Origin: Erpetoichthys calabaricus
Taxonomy: Eukaryota; Chordata; Cladistia; Polypteriformes; Polypteridae
Assembly (NCBI RefSeq): GCF_900747795.2
Contig: NC_041402.2
Coordinates: 195,463,489 to 195,527,488 of the forward strand
Reading direction: 5' to 3'
Length of the DNA: 64,000 nt
The notes under the pieces were generated by a model. The model worked only from the letters and a program-made list of their open reading frames with translations, had not been told where the DNA came from and searched no databases. The position numbers were made by a program, and so were the translations under genes. Position 1 is the first letter of the stretch; each line of letters begins with the position of its first letter. Below, one piece after another: positions 1 through 11,700 of this stretch.

Positions 1-519
1 ACAACTTGGACAAGTCTACTGCTCAGACTACAAGCAGCAAAAGTCTCTGTCAGAGATGCTTATATGGTGCCTTTCACAGTCCGCCCCACTGAGGACAGAG
101 AGAGTCACAAAGGAGATCAGGACAAAATAGAATGAAGATCAGTGCCTCGTGACTGTAAGATGTTAAATGTGAGTGGCCAACGTCAGAAGGTCCATAGAAT
201 AGTGGAGAGCAGGTCACAAAGCAATGTGGTGAAGAGGAAGAGGAAGGTGAGGAGGAGCGAGCTTCGAAGGGGACACCACAGGGCTGGGGGGCTTTGTGAA
301 GGACAGCAGCTGAAGGCAGAGGTCCAGCCATTCTGCATGGGTTAGTAGGGGTCGATCCAGGACAGCCCCCTTCAACCAATCAGCTTTAAACTCCGCCTCT
401 GACATCACAAAGCAGGAAGTGCTCAGAAAAGAAGGTAAAATCCCTCATTTGAATTAAAAACAAAGAAAGACAAGCTCTTCCTCAAACACAGGTCAATGCC
501 TCCGAGCTCAAACATAAAC

Positions 520-557
<38 letters not shown>

Positions 558-1227
558 TGTCCTTTTAGGTGATCAGCTGTTATTAAAAATGTCAACTCAT
601 GTGCCCCTCCTTTTACAGGGTGTGTTTAAAGCTGATTGGCTGAAGGTGAATGAATGTCAAGTCAAGTCGGGGAGCATGGGCAACCCCCCAGGCAGACACA
701 CAGTCCAGTCCCACCCTCTGTCAGCCGCAGCTAGGTATTACGTGGCCGACCACTTGGCCTGGTCCAGCCACTCAGGTCCCCATCAATGAGGGTCCTGCCA
801 GTCAGATCACCCTCAGGGAAACACGCCACATGGCCGTAGTGCCGTAACTGACGGTCCCTCACAATGCAGGTCATGTGCCTCATTCAGGACTCCGTGAGCA
901 ACACAAAGTCAAACCAATGGAACCCAAGGATTCTCTGAAGAGACCCACATGAAGGAGTCCATGAACATCCTGGAGCAGAAACTCCAATGCTATTCCAAGA
1001 ATACAAAGAGAAGAGAAGTCACTGGATTGTGTGGTGGGCTTGTGTACCAGGCACCGATGCCACTGACAGAGAGCAGAGGAAGCGTACTGAATGCAAATGG
1101 CAGGGACTTCAGCATGTGAGCCACAGCCCTGTATCACACATGGGGTCTCAATCCTAACAGAACTGAGGGGTTTCTTTAGCGGCTTCTCGTTTGTCCCAAA
1201 AGCAACCCACCCAGAACCTCATGCCTC
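1..1227. other. gene-free stretch
   Basis: I see no supportable gene here. The only distinct feature is a short TG microsatellite at 521-556. Open frames on both strands are short and lack recognisable protein character. Confidence 0.5.
521..556. repeat. (TG)n microsatellite
   Basis: An uninterrupted TG run of 18 dinucleotides. Confidence 0.95.
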
Positions 1228-1260
<33 letters not shown>

Positions 1261-1276
1261 GTGAAAGGCACTATAT

Positions 1277-1351
<75 letters not shown>

Positions 1352-1366
1352 TGAAAGGCACTATAT

Positions 1367-1448
<82 letters not shown>

Positions 1449-1464
1449 GTGGAAGGCACTATAT

Positions 1465-1518
<54 letters not shown>

Positions 1519-1576
1519 GTGGAAGGCACTATATGATAGATAGATAGATAGATAGATAGAGTGAAAGGCACTATAT

Positions 1577-1646
<70 letters not shown>

Positions 1647-1662
1647 GTGAAAGGCACTATAT

Positions 1663-1752
<90 letters not shown>

Positions 1753-1768
1753 GTGAAAGGCACTATAT

Positions 1769-1826
<58 letters not shown>

Positions 1827-1842
1827 GTGGAAGGCACTATAT

Positions 1843-1916
<74 letters not shown>

Positions 1917-1932
1917 GTGGAAGGCACTATAT

Positions 1933-1978
<46 letters not shown>

Positions 1979-1994
1979 GTGAAAGGCACTATAT

Positions 1995-2064
<70 letters not shown>

Positions 2065-2118
2065 GTGGAAGGCACTATATAATAGATAGATAGATAGATA
2101 GATAGATGTGAATGGCAC

Positions 2119-2196
<78 letters not shown>

Positions 2197-2212
2197 GTGA
2201 AAGGCACTATAT

Positions 2213-2270
<58 letters not shown>

Positions 2271-2286
2271 GAGAAAGGCACTATAT

Positions 2287-2345
<59 letters not shown>

Positions 2346-2362
2346 GTGAAAGGCACTATATA

Positions 2363-2435
<73 letters not shown>

Positions 2436-2452
2436 GTGGAAGGCACTATATA

Positions 2453-2521
<69 letters not shown>

Positions 2522-2538
2522 GTGAAAGGCACTATATA

Positions 2539-2599
<61 letters not shown>

Positions 2600-2615
2600 G
2601 TGGAAGGCACTATAT

Positions 2616-2690
<75 letters not shown>

Positions 2691-2738
2691 GTGAAAGGCA
2701 CTATATAATAGATAGATAGATGTGAAAGGCACTATGGT
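1228..2738. repeat. composite (GATA)n satellite with ~20 interspersed short modules
   Basis: Runs of GATA, typically 5 to 25 units, alternate with about 20 copies of the module gtg[a/g]aaggcactatat. The module is nearly invariant: it varies at one A/G position, shows a TATAT-G/A-ATAG junction, and has one clearly damaged copy near 2107. Module spacing ranges from about 30 to 105 bp, so the array probably expands through slippage of the GATA tracts and unequal exchange between modules. The module matches the stray gaaaggcgctatata pieces scattered through the rest of the window. Long minus-strand open frames here (repeating Ser-Ile-Tyr-Leu) are artefacts of the tetranucleotide. Confidence 0.95.
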
Positions 2739-3159
2739 CTAAGCACACACCAGAATGGCTAAATAGTAAGAATTTCAGATTTCAGGTTAGGTACTCACCC
2801 TGACACTCACCCTCACACTCACACACTCAAACTCACCCCGAGGTATCAGACAGCACCTTCTGCACTTGCTCTGATGTACTGTTATGCCCCATTGCTACCT
2901 ACAGCCTCATTGGCACATTAGAATTAAACACTCGAAGGCGGCCACTCAGCTCTCGTATTTTAGTTATTAAACTCCAACAATCCACGCTTGTATACTTTGT
3001 GTCAACTTCAAGTGTTGGCTTACCTGACACACTTTCACTTCTCGGCGTCTTTATTTATATATTCATTTTTTTTGTATTGCTCCTGAGTAATATCTGCGTC
3101 CTCCACATGTTTGGCATATCAGGTTGTACTTGACTGCTTTCGGTCATTTTTATTCCCGC
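2739..3159. other. gene-free stretch
   Basis: AT-rich unique-looking sequence with no supportable ORF, RNA gene or repeat. Confidence 0.4.
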
Positions 3160-3860
3160 CGATGTTCTCCGTTAAACGAGCTCGAACGCGTAGTCATATT
3201 GACGGACTAAGCGCGTGGCGGTCTCATAACTACGCGCCTTGATCTCACGCTTGCGCAATTCACAGTTCGTAAGCATCGCGCCTTAAATACAGGTAGCTGA
3301 TTGGTCCGTTAATGCTTGTTACGAATGGAATCGATCGGATTGGTGATTTTCAATGCATTGAAGGATGGACGCTCCGGGTGCTCTTTTTGTACAACGACTT
3401 GCATGTTGCTTTGTCGATGAAATTAGACATGGGTTATATTTAAAATACAGATAAAAAAAAAATCGGGATACCAACTGAACAAGAAATACGCGAACGCTCC
3501 GGGAATTATGGGACGTCTGGTAGTACAGTAGGAAATTATATATACCTTGTAAGGTGATGAATCAATAAAGAATATCATTACCAGCGAATTGGTGCAATAA
3601 ATACACATCTAACACCCGCAAGAGGGGCAGAAGTACTGTATACAGGAGAGTTGTGACGTTAAGTCCCGCCCGCAACTGTCCCCGCCCCAACCTGAGTCAA
3701 GCACATAGAGCAGGAGACTGGAACGTTTGTGGGCGTTTCTAAGGGGTGGGGCAAATGTCAATCACTTACTGCGCGCGGCCCTTCCTAGCGCGGGTCTGCC
3801 AGTTTTATAGCGAGTTCCTCGGAGCCCGCAGCAGGCACGAAGTGGCAGGAGGACGTGCGG
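3160..3860. promoter_or_regulatory. CpG-rich, promoter-like interval
   Basis: CpG dinucleotides are much denser around 3170-3300 and 3650-3860 than in the flanks. Two inverted CCAAT boxes (attggt) lie near 3300 and 3340, about 40 bp apart. This looks like a housekeeping-type, possibly bidirectional promoter. The gene it would serve cannot be assigned; the nearest candidate is the short ORF starting at 3896. Confidence 0.35.
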
Positions 3861-3895
3861 TTTATTGCTGCACTGTAAACGCGCCCATAGTTGGG

Positions 3896-4057
3896 ATGAA
3901 CCGTCGTCTGTGTGTGTTCTTCTCGGTACTGGTTACAATATTTGTTTATTTATTTGCTTTGCTTTTAAGGGACTGGTACTTCCTTCTGAAGCAGTGTGAC
4001 TGTGAAAGGCGTTATATCGAATACTGTACAGAGAACATGGAGCGTAGTAACTGTTAG
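3896..4057 (+). CDS. candidate small single-pass membrane protein or first exon, unassigned
   Basis: A 53-residue frame beginning MNRRLCVFFSVLV. It has a basic N-terminus (NRR), a hydrophobic segment of about 20 residues (residues 5-24), then a polar Cys-rich tail (CDCERR, EYC). That is the layout of a signal-anchor or type II membrane protein. It sits just downstream of CpG-rich sequence with CCAAT boxes. The frame is open upstream to an ATG at 3746, but the start at 3896 fits the membrane topology better. I recognise no family. It could be a 5' exon of a gene whose later exons I cannot identify, or a chance ORF. Confidence 0.2.
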   Translation: MNRRLCVFFSVLVTIFVYLFALLLRDWYFLLKQCDCERRYIEYCTENMERSNC

Positions 4058-4092
4058 AGTTTTGATTTAATAAGGGCCGTTCCTACAGATTT

Positions 4093-4254
4093 ATGTGTAG
4101 AGTGAAGACGCTCGTGTTGGCAACAAAAGGCGAAGAAATAAACGACGCAATTGTGCAGGTGAAAGGTGCCAAGGTGCTTCTTCAGAGCGCTGCCATCGAG
4201 GAACCGAAGGACCAACCCCATAATGGTTCGAGAAGGAACCTTTTGTTTGTTTAG
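4093..4254 (+). CDS. candidate small ORF, unassigned
   Basis: A 53-residue open frame starting MCRVKTLVLATKGEE. It has balanced charged and aliphatic composition, without low complexity. It lies 36 nt after the stop of the 3896 ORF, in another frame, and is preceded by a plausible acceptor-like sequence (ttcctacag at 4079-4087). The codon-like composition makes it look more like protein than its surroundings do, but there is no homology that I recognise. It may be the second exon of the same unit or chance. Confidence 0.15.
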   Translation: MCRVKTLVLATKGEEINDAIVQVKGAKVLLQSAAIEEPKDQPHNGSRRNLLFV

Positions 4255-4259
4255 ATCCG

Positions 4260-7170
4260 TAACAGGCTCCATGAATGTTTAATATCAGATTTGTGAAGCA
4301 CCGCTGGGCTCCTGAATTTAAAAGGACTCCCGCATGCAGTGCCACTTCTGGCTCAGTTTGGCTTTTCTTATCCTCCTGCCCACTGCACCCTCAGCATTTC
4401 TGTTCCGTCCATTAATTAAGAACCTTCACGAAGCCCAAAGAACTATTGTCATATGAAGTGGAGCATTCCACAGTGAAATGGAGATATAAGGGACCACACA
4501 ACCCAGTAAAGTGTCATTAAAGCACCAGTATGTATAAGAGTGTGACCACCAGCCAGTGTAAGAAGGACCCCGGTTAGCTGCACAAACAAGGGCTATGGAT
4601 AATTATGTAAATACATGAATATTAATATAAATAAATAATTATATTAATATTGTGGGCCTATTCATTTATTGTTCAGGGCAGCTTCATGGGGAGCTGAAAC
4701 CTGTCGCTGTGGCACTGGGTGCCGGCCCCAAGTCTGCCCAGCAGGAAGCCAGTGTTTCCATGAAGAAGGATTTACGTTGGCTTTGATTTCCAAAACATCC
4801 TCCAAATCGGTAACATTCCCAATGTACTCATTTACTGCTTTTCATGACGCCATTTTAAACATAACTGACCCACCTGGCACAAGTGTTTTATATTGGAGGT
4901 TTGCCGCTTTCTGGTGCCCTTTGGCCCATTTGTTCACATCCCGAAACTGTTAGATTGGACTGACTTCAGCCCACCAGAGCGGGTACAGACAGGAGCAGAA
5001 GGAAACCCCAGCGTATCTTCACGGGACTGTAGGCTCTGAATGGCAGGAGCAGATTTAAACTGGATAAAAGCTCCTGCCCAGTGCCCATGACCGGATATGA
5101 GGACAAGGTGGGCATTCAGATGACTGGACAGACTCCACTTGGGTTAATGGCAGTACGTTTGAATGTTTTAAGTGTGATTGCACTTTTGTGCTTCCGCTTT
5201 GACACAAAACCACCACTACAGGGCTGAAGAGCACGATTAGATGGCAGTACCACTGGCAATGCCAGGCCCAGTGAGCCCGCCTGCTATAGACCTCTTTTCA
5301 TTACTAAAGGCACAACAGAATAAAGGAAAAGCACACCAAAGAGAGAGGGTACAGCCCAAAGGAGCCATCACAAGGGTTGCTGTCTTCTGTTTTCTCCCCG
5401 TAATAAAAACTGCAGCCATGTGTGCAGATCTCAGTTTTAAAAGATGCAGAAGCAGTGGAATGAAGTCGAGTTGGCAGCTGGACCAGCAGCAAGAAAACAA
5501 CTCAGTCCGACGGGGTAAATCAGAAAGAGCCGGTGGACAACTACGTACCTCTGTGAACTCGCCGTACCTGAAGTCACGGCAGAGTCGAGTAATTTGTCAC
5601 GGCCTGTGACTACTAGTCGTGTAATCTGACATCCTCAGGTGACCAAATCAGTGAATTCAAAAGAAAACGACAGAGTTAAGCCTTAAGAGAGGTGGCAAAG
5701 GGGACCAAAGCTTCTTATTAAATGGAAATCTCACACTAACGCACTTTAATGAATGCAAAATACAAGAAGAAATAAAGCAATAAAATGGACCAGCTAATCA
5801 AAAAAAAATGGCATTAATTAAAGGTGACAATGTGACACTGCTGGGGACACCAAAACTGAACTTGAAGGCCCCTGTGCTGCACCCCCCTGTGTCTGCTTAT
5901 CAGTAGATGTGTCAGAAGTGGGACTTGAACCCGCAGCCAGTGAGTCCTCGTCCTTGGCCAGCCTGCCACGCCGCCTTGCTGTAAGTGGTGGGCCGCTCCG
6001 TCCTCACCGCAGATTACTGACTAATGGCGCGTGCTGACTGGCTAAGCCCCTCCCACCTCCATCTTTGACAACACCTCGTTATTCATTATGGCGCCTTTCT
6101 GTAGCAAACATCATCCGAGGGCTTCCTACATGAAAGGACGATGGGTCACACAGTCAATCAGCGGTGAGAAGCTGCCATAGTGGGTGGTGGGCTGTTCATC
6201 CTGCACTGGAGTTTATGACCACAGACCATACTGACCAGTGACCCTACTGGCTGAGCTCTGACAGACCAACAGCCTTTTCTATATAGCGCCTTTCTGTACA
6301 GGTACAGATAACTAATATGAACGTTCACACACATATGAGGTCTAACACATTGACTGGCATGTGAAGTGACATGCCCAGGGTCACACATGTAAGTCCACAA
6401 CTGTGTCAACTGTGCCACTGGTGCCCTGGCATTGATGCCTGCAGCTCAAATGGACTGGTGGAGGTGGTGTGCTGCGCTGCCAGTTTGTGACGGTGAGGAG
6501 GTCAGCTGCTCATCTGCTTTGTGTTTCTGCCATCTTGCACTCCTGTATTTAAACCCATTCGTGTTTCTGGTGCCCGAGAGTGGTGATGTGTTACATGGAG
6601 GTGAGACGTGCAAGTAAGAAACTCTGCAGTACCAGCGCAGGGGACAGCGCGATGCCAACTCTGACTACCTCGTCCTTTACATGTTCAAAGGAGTTATTTG
6701 TGCTGAGCAGGTAAAGACCCCCTAAGGCAGATTTGGCAGATCTGGATGGCCACCCCATGTTATCTGACACATGCTCTGTCACTTTTGGGAAGTCATACTT
6801 GGTGATAACAAGCCAATGGCACCACATTGACGTCACATGTGAAGTGGTAGAATATGCCAACCACAAAAATTAAACTGTGTAAGAAAACAAGCAAAATCCA
6901 GTCCAGGGTGCCAATGACTCAGAGTCATAACAGGAAACGAGAAAGTGAAGACCACCTGGGACACAAATGTCCTCAGTGTTAGGAATGAAGAGAGCAGAGC
7001 CATAAAGGAAGAGAAAAGGAAGAAGTTGGATGGCATTTTGGGTCAGAACATGACTGGCACAAACGGGCACAGTGGTCTGACTCAGAGTCACATCATCACT
7101 ATGGGTCGTAACCACAACAAACAAAATGGACCTCATTAGCCAACTCTGTCCACCCAGTGAGTTCATTCGT
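4260..7170. other. gene-free stretch with repeat crumbs
   Basis: No supportable gene. The sequence contains stray tatagcgcctttc modules near 6090 and 6287, and a tRNA-like scrap at 5909-5990. Open frames are short and overlap on both strands. Confidence 0.4.
5909..5990 (-). pseudogene. tRNA-Leu-like 3' fragment
   Basis: Read on the minus strand, the end of this segment carries a B-box-like gggttcaagtccc followed by cacttctgaca, which resembles the T arm and acceptor 3' half of vertebrate tRNA-Leu. A ctggccaagg piece upstream is only vaguely like the A box. No intact cloverleaf can be folded by eye, so it is at best a tRNA relic or SINE head. Confidence 0.25.
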
Positions 7171-7171
7171 C

Positions 7172-7400
7172 CATTTTCTAAACCAAGGGCATGGTGGTGA
7201 GGAAGCTGGAGCCTAACCCAGCAAGCAGCAGCCACAGAACAGGAAAAGTCCACGGGTCAGGGTGCCAGGGTCACTGCAGGGGCCTGCTTGGCACTGCCAA
7301 TCCACCTAATGTGCATGACTTTGGATTGTGGGACACGGGGAGAACATGCAGATTCCACATGGGCAGAACCAGGCCATTTGAACCCAGGCAGCAACCCAGG
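7172..7400 (-). repeat. SINE-like interspersed repeat (degenerate)
   Basis: On the minus strand the segment holds the landmarks of the window's SINE-like family: a 'gggttcaaatgg' type B-box region, then gcatgttctccccgtgt, a 'ccacaatccaaag' type segment, and near the end 'tccagc'. The same landmarks recur at 15620, 31690, 45212, 59335 and 60612. Confidence 0.5.
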
Positions 7401-8150
7401 TCACCCAAATACACCCAAAGTACACATCCATACAGGGAGGAACGGGAGATGAAAAATACAGAAGAAACCGAGGAACCCCCAGAAGAAAGTAAGGTGGGGA
7501 CAACTATGAAGAGTCCGCCGAGGACAGAGGGAGCAACAATGTCAGTGTTGAGCCACCATTGACACGGGACAGCTGGTGGAGCCTCCACGCCAGGGACAGA
7601 GAACTACAGGGGCATTGACGGCAACTCGCCAGACACCTGCTGGGTCAGGGCTGAAGGACAATGGCACCAGTGGGGGAAATGCCAAGCGATTCTCCAGGGG
7701 TCTGTGAGGTGGCTCAGTCTTTACAGGGCACAGGTCTGCACACTGGACATTAAGTTAGCAGGTGGTGCCCCTATAGTGCCTCCTGGTCCAAGACACAGCT
7801 CAGCAAGCCCCAAGGGGTCAGCTACTGGGGGTCCATGAGGGAAATCACCCTGTTCAGCCAGCTAACTGAGAGTCTCACCCCCGGGGGGGTCGGCATGCAG
7901 GTCCTGCAAGGAAGGCAGAAGGACTCAGACGTTCACTCACCCGCTTGGTGCCACACTGGTCTCCTTGTCCTCCTCCTCTTCCTCCTCCTTCTTCACTTTG
8001 ATGATACCTCTAACACTGTTGAGCCCGCCGGCAGCTGACAAGCACTCTCGGTGTGTAAGAGTGTGAGTGTGAAAGAACTGACCTTATATACTGTGGCGGA
8101 GTCGGAGGAGCAGGAAGCAGCCTGGACCCCTGCGGACGGGACACTGAAGT
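7400..8150. other. gene-free stretch
   Basis: Nothing recognisable. Short overlapping frames only. Confidence 0.35.
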
Positions 8151-8151
8151 A

Positions 8152-8201
8152 GAGCACACACACACACACACACACACTGTGAGCCTCTGACTGCGGGCGT
8201 G

Positions 8202-8233
<32 letters not shown>

Positions 8234-8335
8234 CACACTGTGAGCCTCTGACTGCAGGCACGCACACACACCCACCCACACCCACACACACACACACACA
8301 CACTGTGGGCCTCTGACTGCACACACACACACACC
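8152..8335. repeat. (CA)n minisatellite with 18-bp spacers
   Basis: Three CA blocks are separated by near-identical copies of ctgtgagcctctgactgc, each followed by a GC-containing junction. The compound unit is about 60 bp. Its minus-strand ORFs (Cys-Val repeats) are slippage artefacts. Confidence 0.85.
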
Positions 8336-8449
8336 TCCTCACGCTATCAGTGTTCCCGCCTTTGTTCAGCCTCGCCACAGAGGCACAGCACACAGGGACA
8401 GACACACAGATGCACAACGGCAGACATGCAGCCCCTGCTTTATATAGTC

Positions 8450-8802
8450 CAGTGGTACTCACACTGTGGGCCGGGCCCCCCTAGGGGGGCGCAAAGTAAC
8501 AAAAAGGGGGGCAAAAGATGAAAAAAAGAAAACAAGAATCGAAAATATGAAAAATCCATCTATTGAAACCAAAACAAATGAACTTAAACTACACTCTGAT
8601 ACTAGAAAAATAAATCTAGAGTTAGATAAATGTCGATAAAAGTTAAGTAGGTCTAATAAAATATGCATCTATGATACGTCATTAATTAAAAAAGAACAAA
8701 TTGGTATTAGTGGGCTCCTTTCAAAAAAACGTTAGGGGGGGGGCGCGATTAAAACTGTTATGAAAACTTGGGTCGCAAATACTTAAAGGTTGAGAAACGC
8801 TG
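8450..8802. mobile_element. hAT-like (Charlie type) MITE, 353 bp
   Basis: The left end reads cagtggtactcacactgtgg and the right end reads ggttgagaaacgctg. As inverted repeats these fit the CAGTGGTTCTCAA type of terminus known from hAT-Charlie elements, with several mismatches. An 8-bp target duplication, atatagtc versus atatagcg (6 of 8 identical), flanks the element, as expected for hAT. The interior is AT-rich with G runs and shows no transposase. Mismatches in both TIR and TSD suggest an old insertion. Confidence 0.75.
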
Positions 8803-10690
8803 ATATAGCGCCTTTCTTCCATAGTAATATCACAAAGGAAAGATAAAAAAAAATAGCAGGGGGCCACAAACAGTGCCACCTGCCTGCTGTGGGCATTCAA
8901 AGAGGGGCACTCATTGGAAAGGCGACCCAGAGGTGGAGCCAACCGAGGACAAGACTCACCCCGAGGGCCACGGCTGCACCTCAGACTCAGGGATGCCACA
9001 AAGAATCGTTGTGCTGGTCAGCTCAGCTAAGAGACAAGGAAGCCCACGTCACCTCATGGCTCTCTGTGGAAGGGTCATAACAAGCACATGGATATATAGT
9101 GCCTTTCTGTGATACCTGGGGGGGCTTGGCAGGTGCCCCCTGTGCCCACGGGTGTGTGCAGTCACTCGCATTCCTGTTAGAGAACAGGCTCCAGGGGCGT
9201 CTCACAAACATTTGTGCTGGCAGACTTATGGTGGTCAGGTGAGGCGGCACACGGTATAATTTAGCCAGAAATGCGGGCAAGCAAAATCCTGAATGGAGAC
9301 TCTGATTGGAGTGAATCTTTAATTTGCTCACACTTGTCATGTGGGCGACGTCCTCGGGCTGCCATTTTGTGTATCTGCTGGTTTGTGTGTCCAGTGGCTG
9401 TGATGCGTGCGTCACATGACCTGTGACATCACGATGGCCAGTCTGGAGACTTGAACTTTGGCCTTTGGCCTTTTCTATTCATGCGTTTTTTAGTGTAATT
9501 TTTATAATAATTATTATTATTATTTTGCATTTCACTGTCTTCCCCATAAACATTTTGTCTGCCATTCCTTTTATCTTTGGATGCATTGTTTCATTTTTTT
9601 TTTTTTGACGATGCAGAGTTCAATTTTTTCATTCATTTTCAGTTTAAACCTCATTTCAGGGTACTTGACTTACTTTTATGTTTTCCTACAGCAAAATCTT
9701 TGAATAAGGAGGAATGCGGAGAAGGAGACGTGCCAAGGGGGCAACCTACGAGACCAAAGGGGGTCTGCCATGAAATCCGAAATCAAAGCTGAGGTTCAAC
9801 AAGCACAAAAAATTAATTAATTAATTAATTACAAGTAAGCTCTTTGTATCCAAATCTTGGCCAGCACTTGATGCTCTAAATGCCGCCACGACATGCATTC
9901 CCAGAGGATCATGGGATAGATCGTCATAGTAACAGGTGTGGCCCAATGGCAGCACTCATAAAAAAATAAACAAATGGTGCAGCATAACGTGAAGAAACGA
10001 CACGACAACGACACGAGTGAATCCCCCAGGAAAGACACAAACATCGGACAGAAGGCCACCGAAATGGATACTAAACTGAAATGAGAATACCAGTGATGAC
10101 CATTGTGGCAGAAGGCTGGGGGCCAGAAGGAGATCTATACGTCCCCCGGGCCACGAGGGGGCAACCGCCCTGGATAACATATTCGTGGCTACCGCCAGGG
10201 GGCACCCCAAACCTCATAAAGCCCAGGAGATCTACACTTCTGCCACACCAGGAAGTTCTGCCGGAAGAACGTCAGCGAGCACCTGGAGCACATCTGGGTG
10301 ACTATAAGGGGACCGCCTTTCTACAGTCGAGGAGCCAGAGTCGGGAGCGGGAGGTGGACAAAGCTCCAGTGACAGGAGGAAGAAAGGCGGCCCACAGACA
10401 TTTGAGAGGCCCGTATTTAGGGGAGTTTGGTGCAGGAGCACAGTGTGCTGTGCGGGACTGTGTTGGGACTTTGGGTGAAAATAAACGTGTGTTTTATAAC
10501 CCTGCTGGTGTTAGTCTGACAGTGTTCGGGCGACCTCTCACACCGTCTTGTTTGTCTTCCTAAGTTCTGACCACACTGGGGTGTTATGAGAAAAAGGAGC
10601 AGACTGGGCGAGGATAAAACACGAGTGGGACGAGACAAAGTCACACGGGCCAAAATAACGAAAAGGAACTGCGCACAACCCAGGAGGGAC
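8803..10690. other. gene-free stretch; possible unclassified repeat at 10080-10560
   Basis: Contains stray atatagcgcctttc and atatagtgcctttc modules at 8803 and 9094, and an AATT tetranucleotide run near 9810-9830. The block at 10081-10560 is unusually GC-rich and ends in an ataaacgtgtgttttataac-like tail. That resembles an interspersed repeat end, but I cannot name a family. No gene is supportable. Confidence 0.35.
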
Positions 10691-11700
10691 ATTGTGAAAC
10701 ATCACAAGACATCGTGAGACATCACGTTACATTGAAAGACATTGTGAGACATTGTGAAACATTGTGAGACATCGTGAGTCATTGCGAAACATCGTGAAAC
10801 ATTGCAAGACATCGTGAGATATCGTGAAACATCACGTGACATTGAAAGACATTGTGAGACATCGTGAAACATCGTGAGTCATTGCGAAACATCGTGAAAC
10901 ATTGCAAGACATCGTGAAACATCGTGAGACATTGCGAAACATCGTGAAACATTGCAAGACATCGTGAGACATCGTGAAACATCACGTGACATTGAAAGAC
11001 ATTGTGAGACATCGTGAGTCATTGCAAAACATCATGAAACATTGCAAGACATCGTGAAACATCGTGAGACATTGCGAAACATCGTGAAACATTGCAAGAC
11101 ATCGTGAGACATCGTGAAATATCACGTGACATTGAAAGACATTGTGAGACATCGTGAAACATCGCGAGACATCGTGAAACATCGTGAGTCATTGCGAAAC
11201 ATCGTGAAACATTGCAAGACATCGTGAGACATTGCGAAACATCGTGAAACATTGCAAGACATCGTGAGACATCGTGAAATATCACGTGACATTGAAAGAC
11301 ATTGTGAGACGTCGTGAAACATCGCGAGACATCGTGAAACATCGTGAGTCATTGCGAAACATTGTGAAACATTGCAAGACATCGTGAGACATTGCGAGAC
11401 ATCCTGAAACATCGCAAGACATGGTGAGACATTATGAGACATCATGAAACATCGCAAGACATCGTGAAACATCGCAAGACATCGTGAAACATCGTGAGAC
11501 ATTGCGAGACATCGTGAGACATTGCGAGACATCGTGAGACATTGTGAGACATTGCAAGACATTGCGAGACATCGTGAGACATCACAAGACATTGCGAAAC
11601 ATCATGAAACATCATGAGACATCGCAAGACATTATGAGACATCGTGAAACATCACAAGACATCATGAGACATTGCGAGACATCCTGAAACATCGTGAATG
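10691..11700. repeat. 101-unit tandem array of a 10-bp repeat
   Basis: The consensus unit is atcgtgagac, with variants such as atcgtgaaac, attgcgaaac, attgcaagac and atcacgtgac. All 101 units keep exact 10-bp register with no insertion or deletion over 1010 bp. Most variants are C-to-T or G-to-A changes at the CpG, as expected from decay of methylated CpG. Variants recur in blocks: atcacgttac/atcacgtgac followed by attgaaagac and attgtgagac appears at 10721, 10831, 10981, 11121 and 11281. This shows irregular higher-order duplication of 110-160 bp. Confidence 0.95.

Noticed and set aside
1176-2701. Long minus-strand frames (up to 195 codons) rich in Ser-Ile-Tyr-Leu
   Set aside because: They are translations of the GATA tetranucleotide, which has no stop in those frames.
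5909-5990. Functional tRNA-Leu gene
   Set aside because: Only a T-arm-like 3' part is present; no anticodon or D arm can be folded.
7993-8462. Cys-Val-rich minus-strand frames
   Set aside because: They come from the CA microsatellite.
10779-11642. Overlapping minus-strand frames of 66-156 codons with a 10-residue repeat
   Set aside because: A 10-bp unit read in triplets automatically gives a 10-residue repeat without stops; there is no promoter or splice context.
10691-11700. CRISPR array
   Set aside because: The units are contiguous 10-mers with no unique spacers, in a vertebrate genome.
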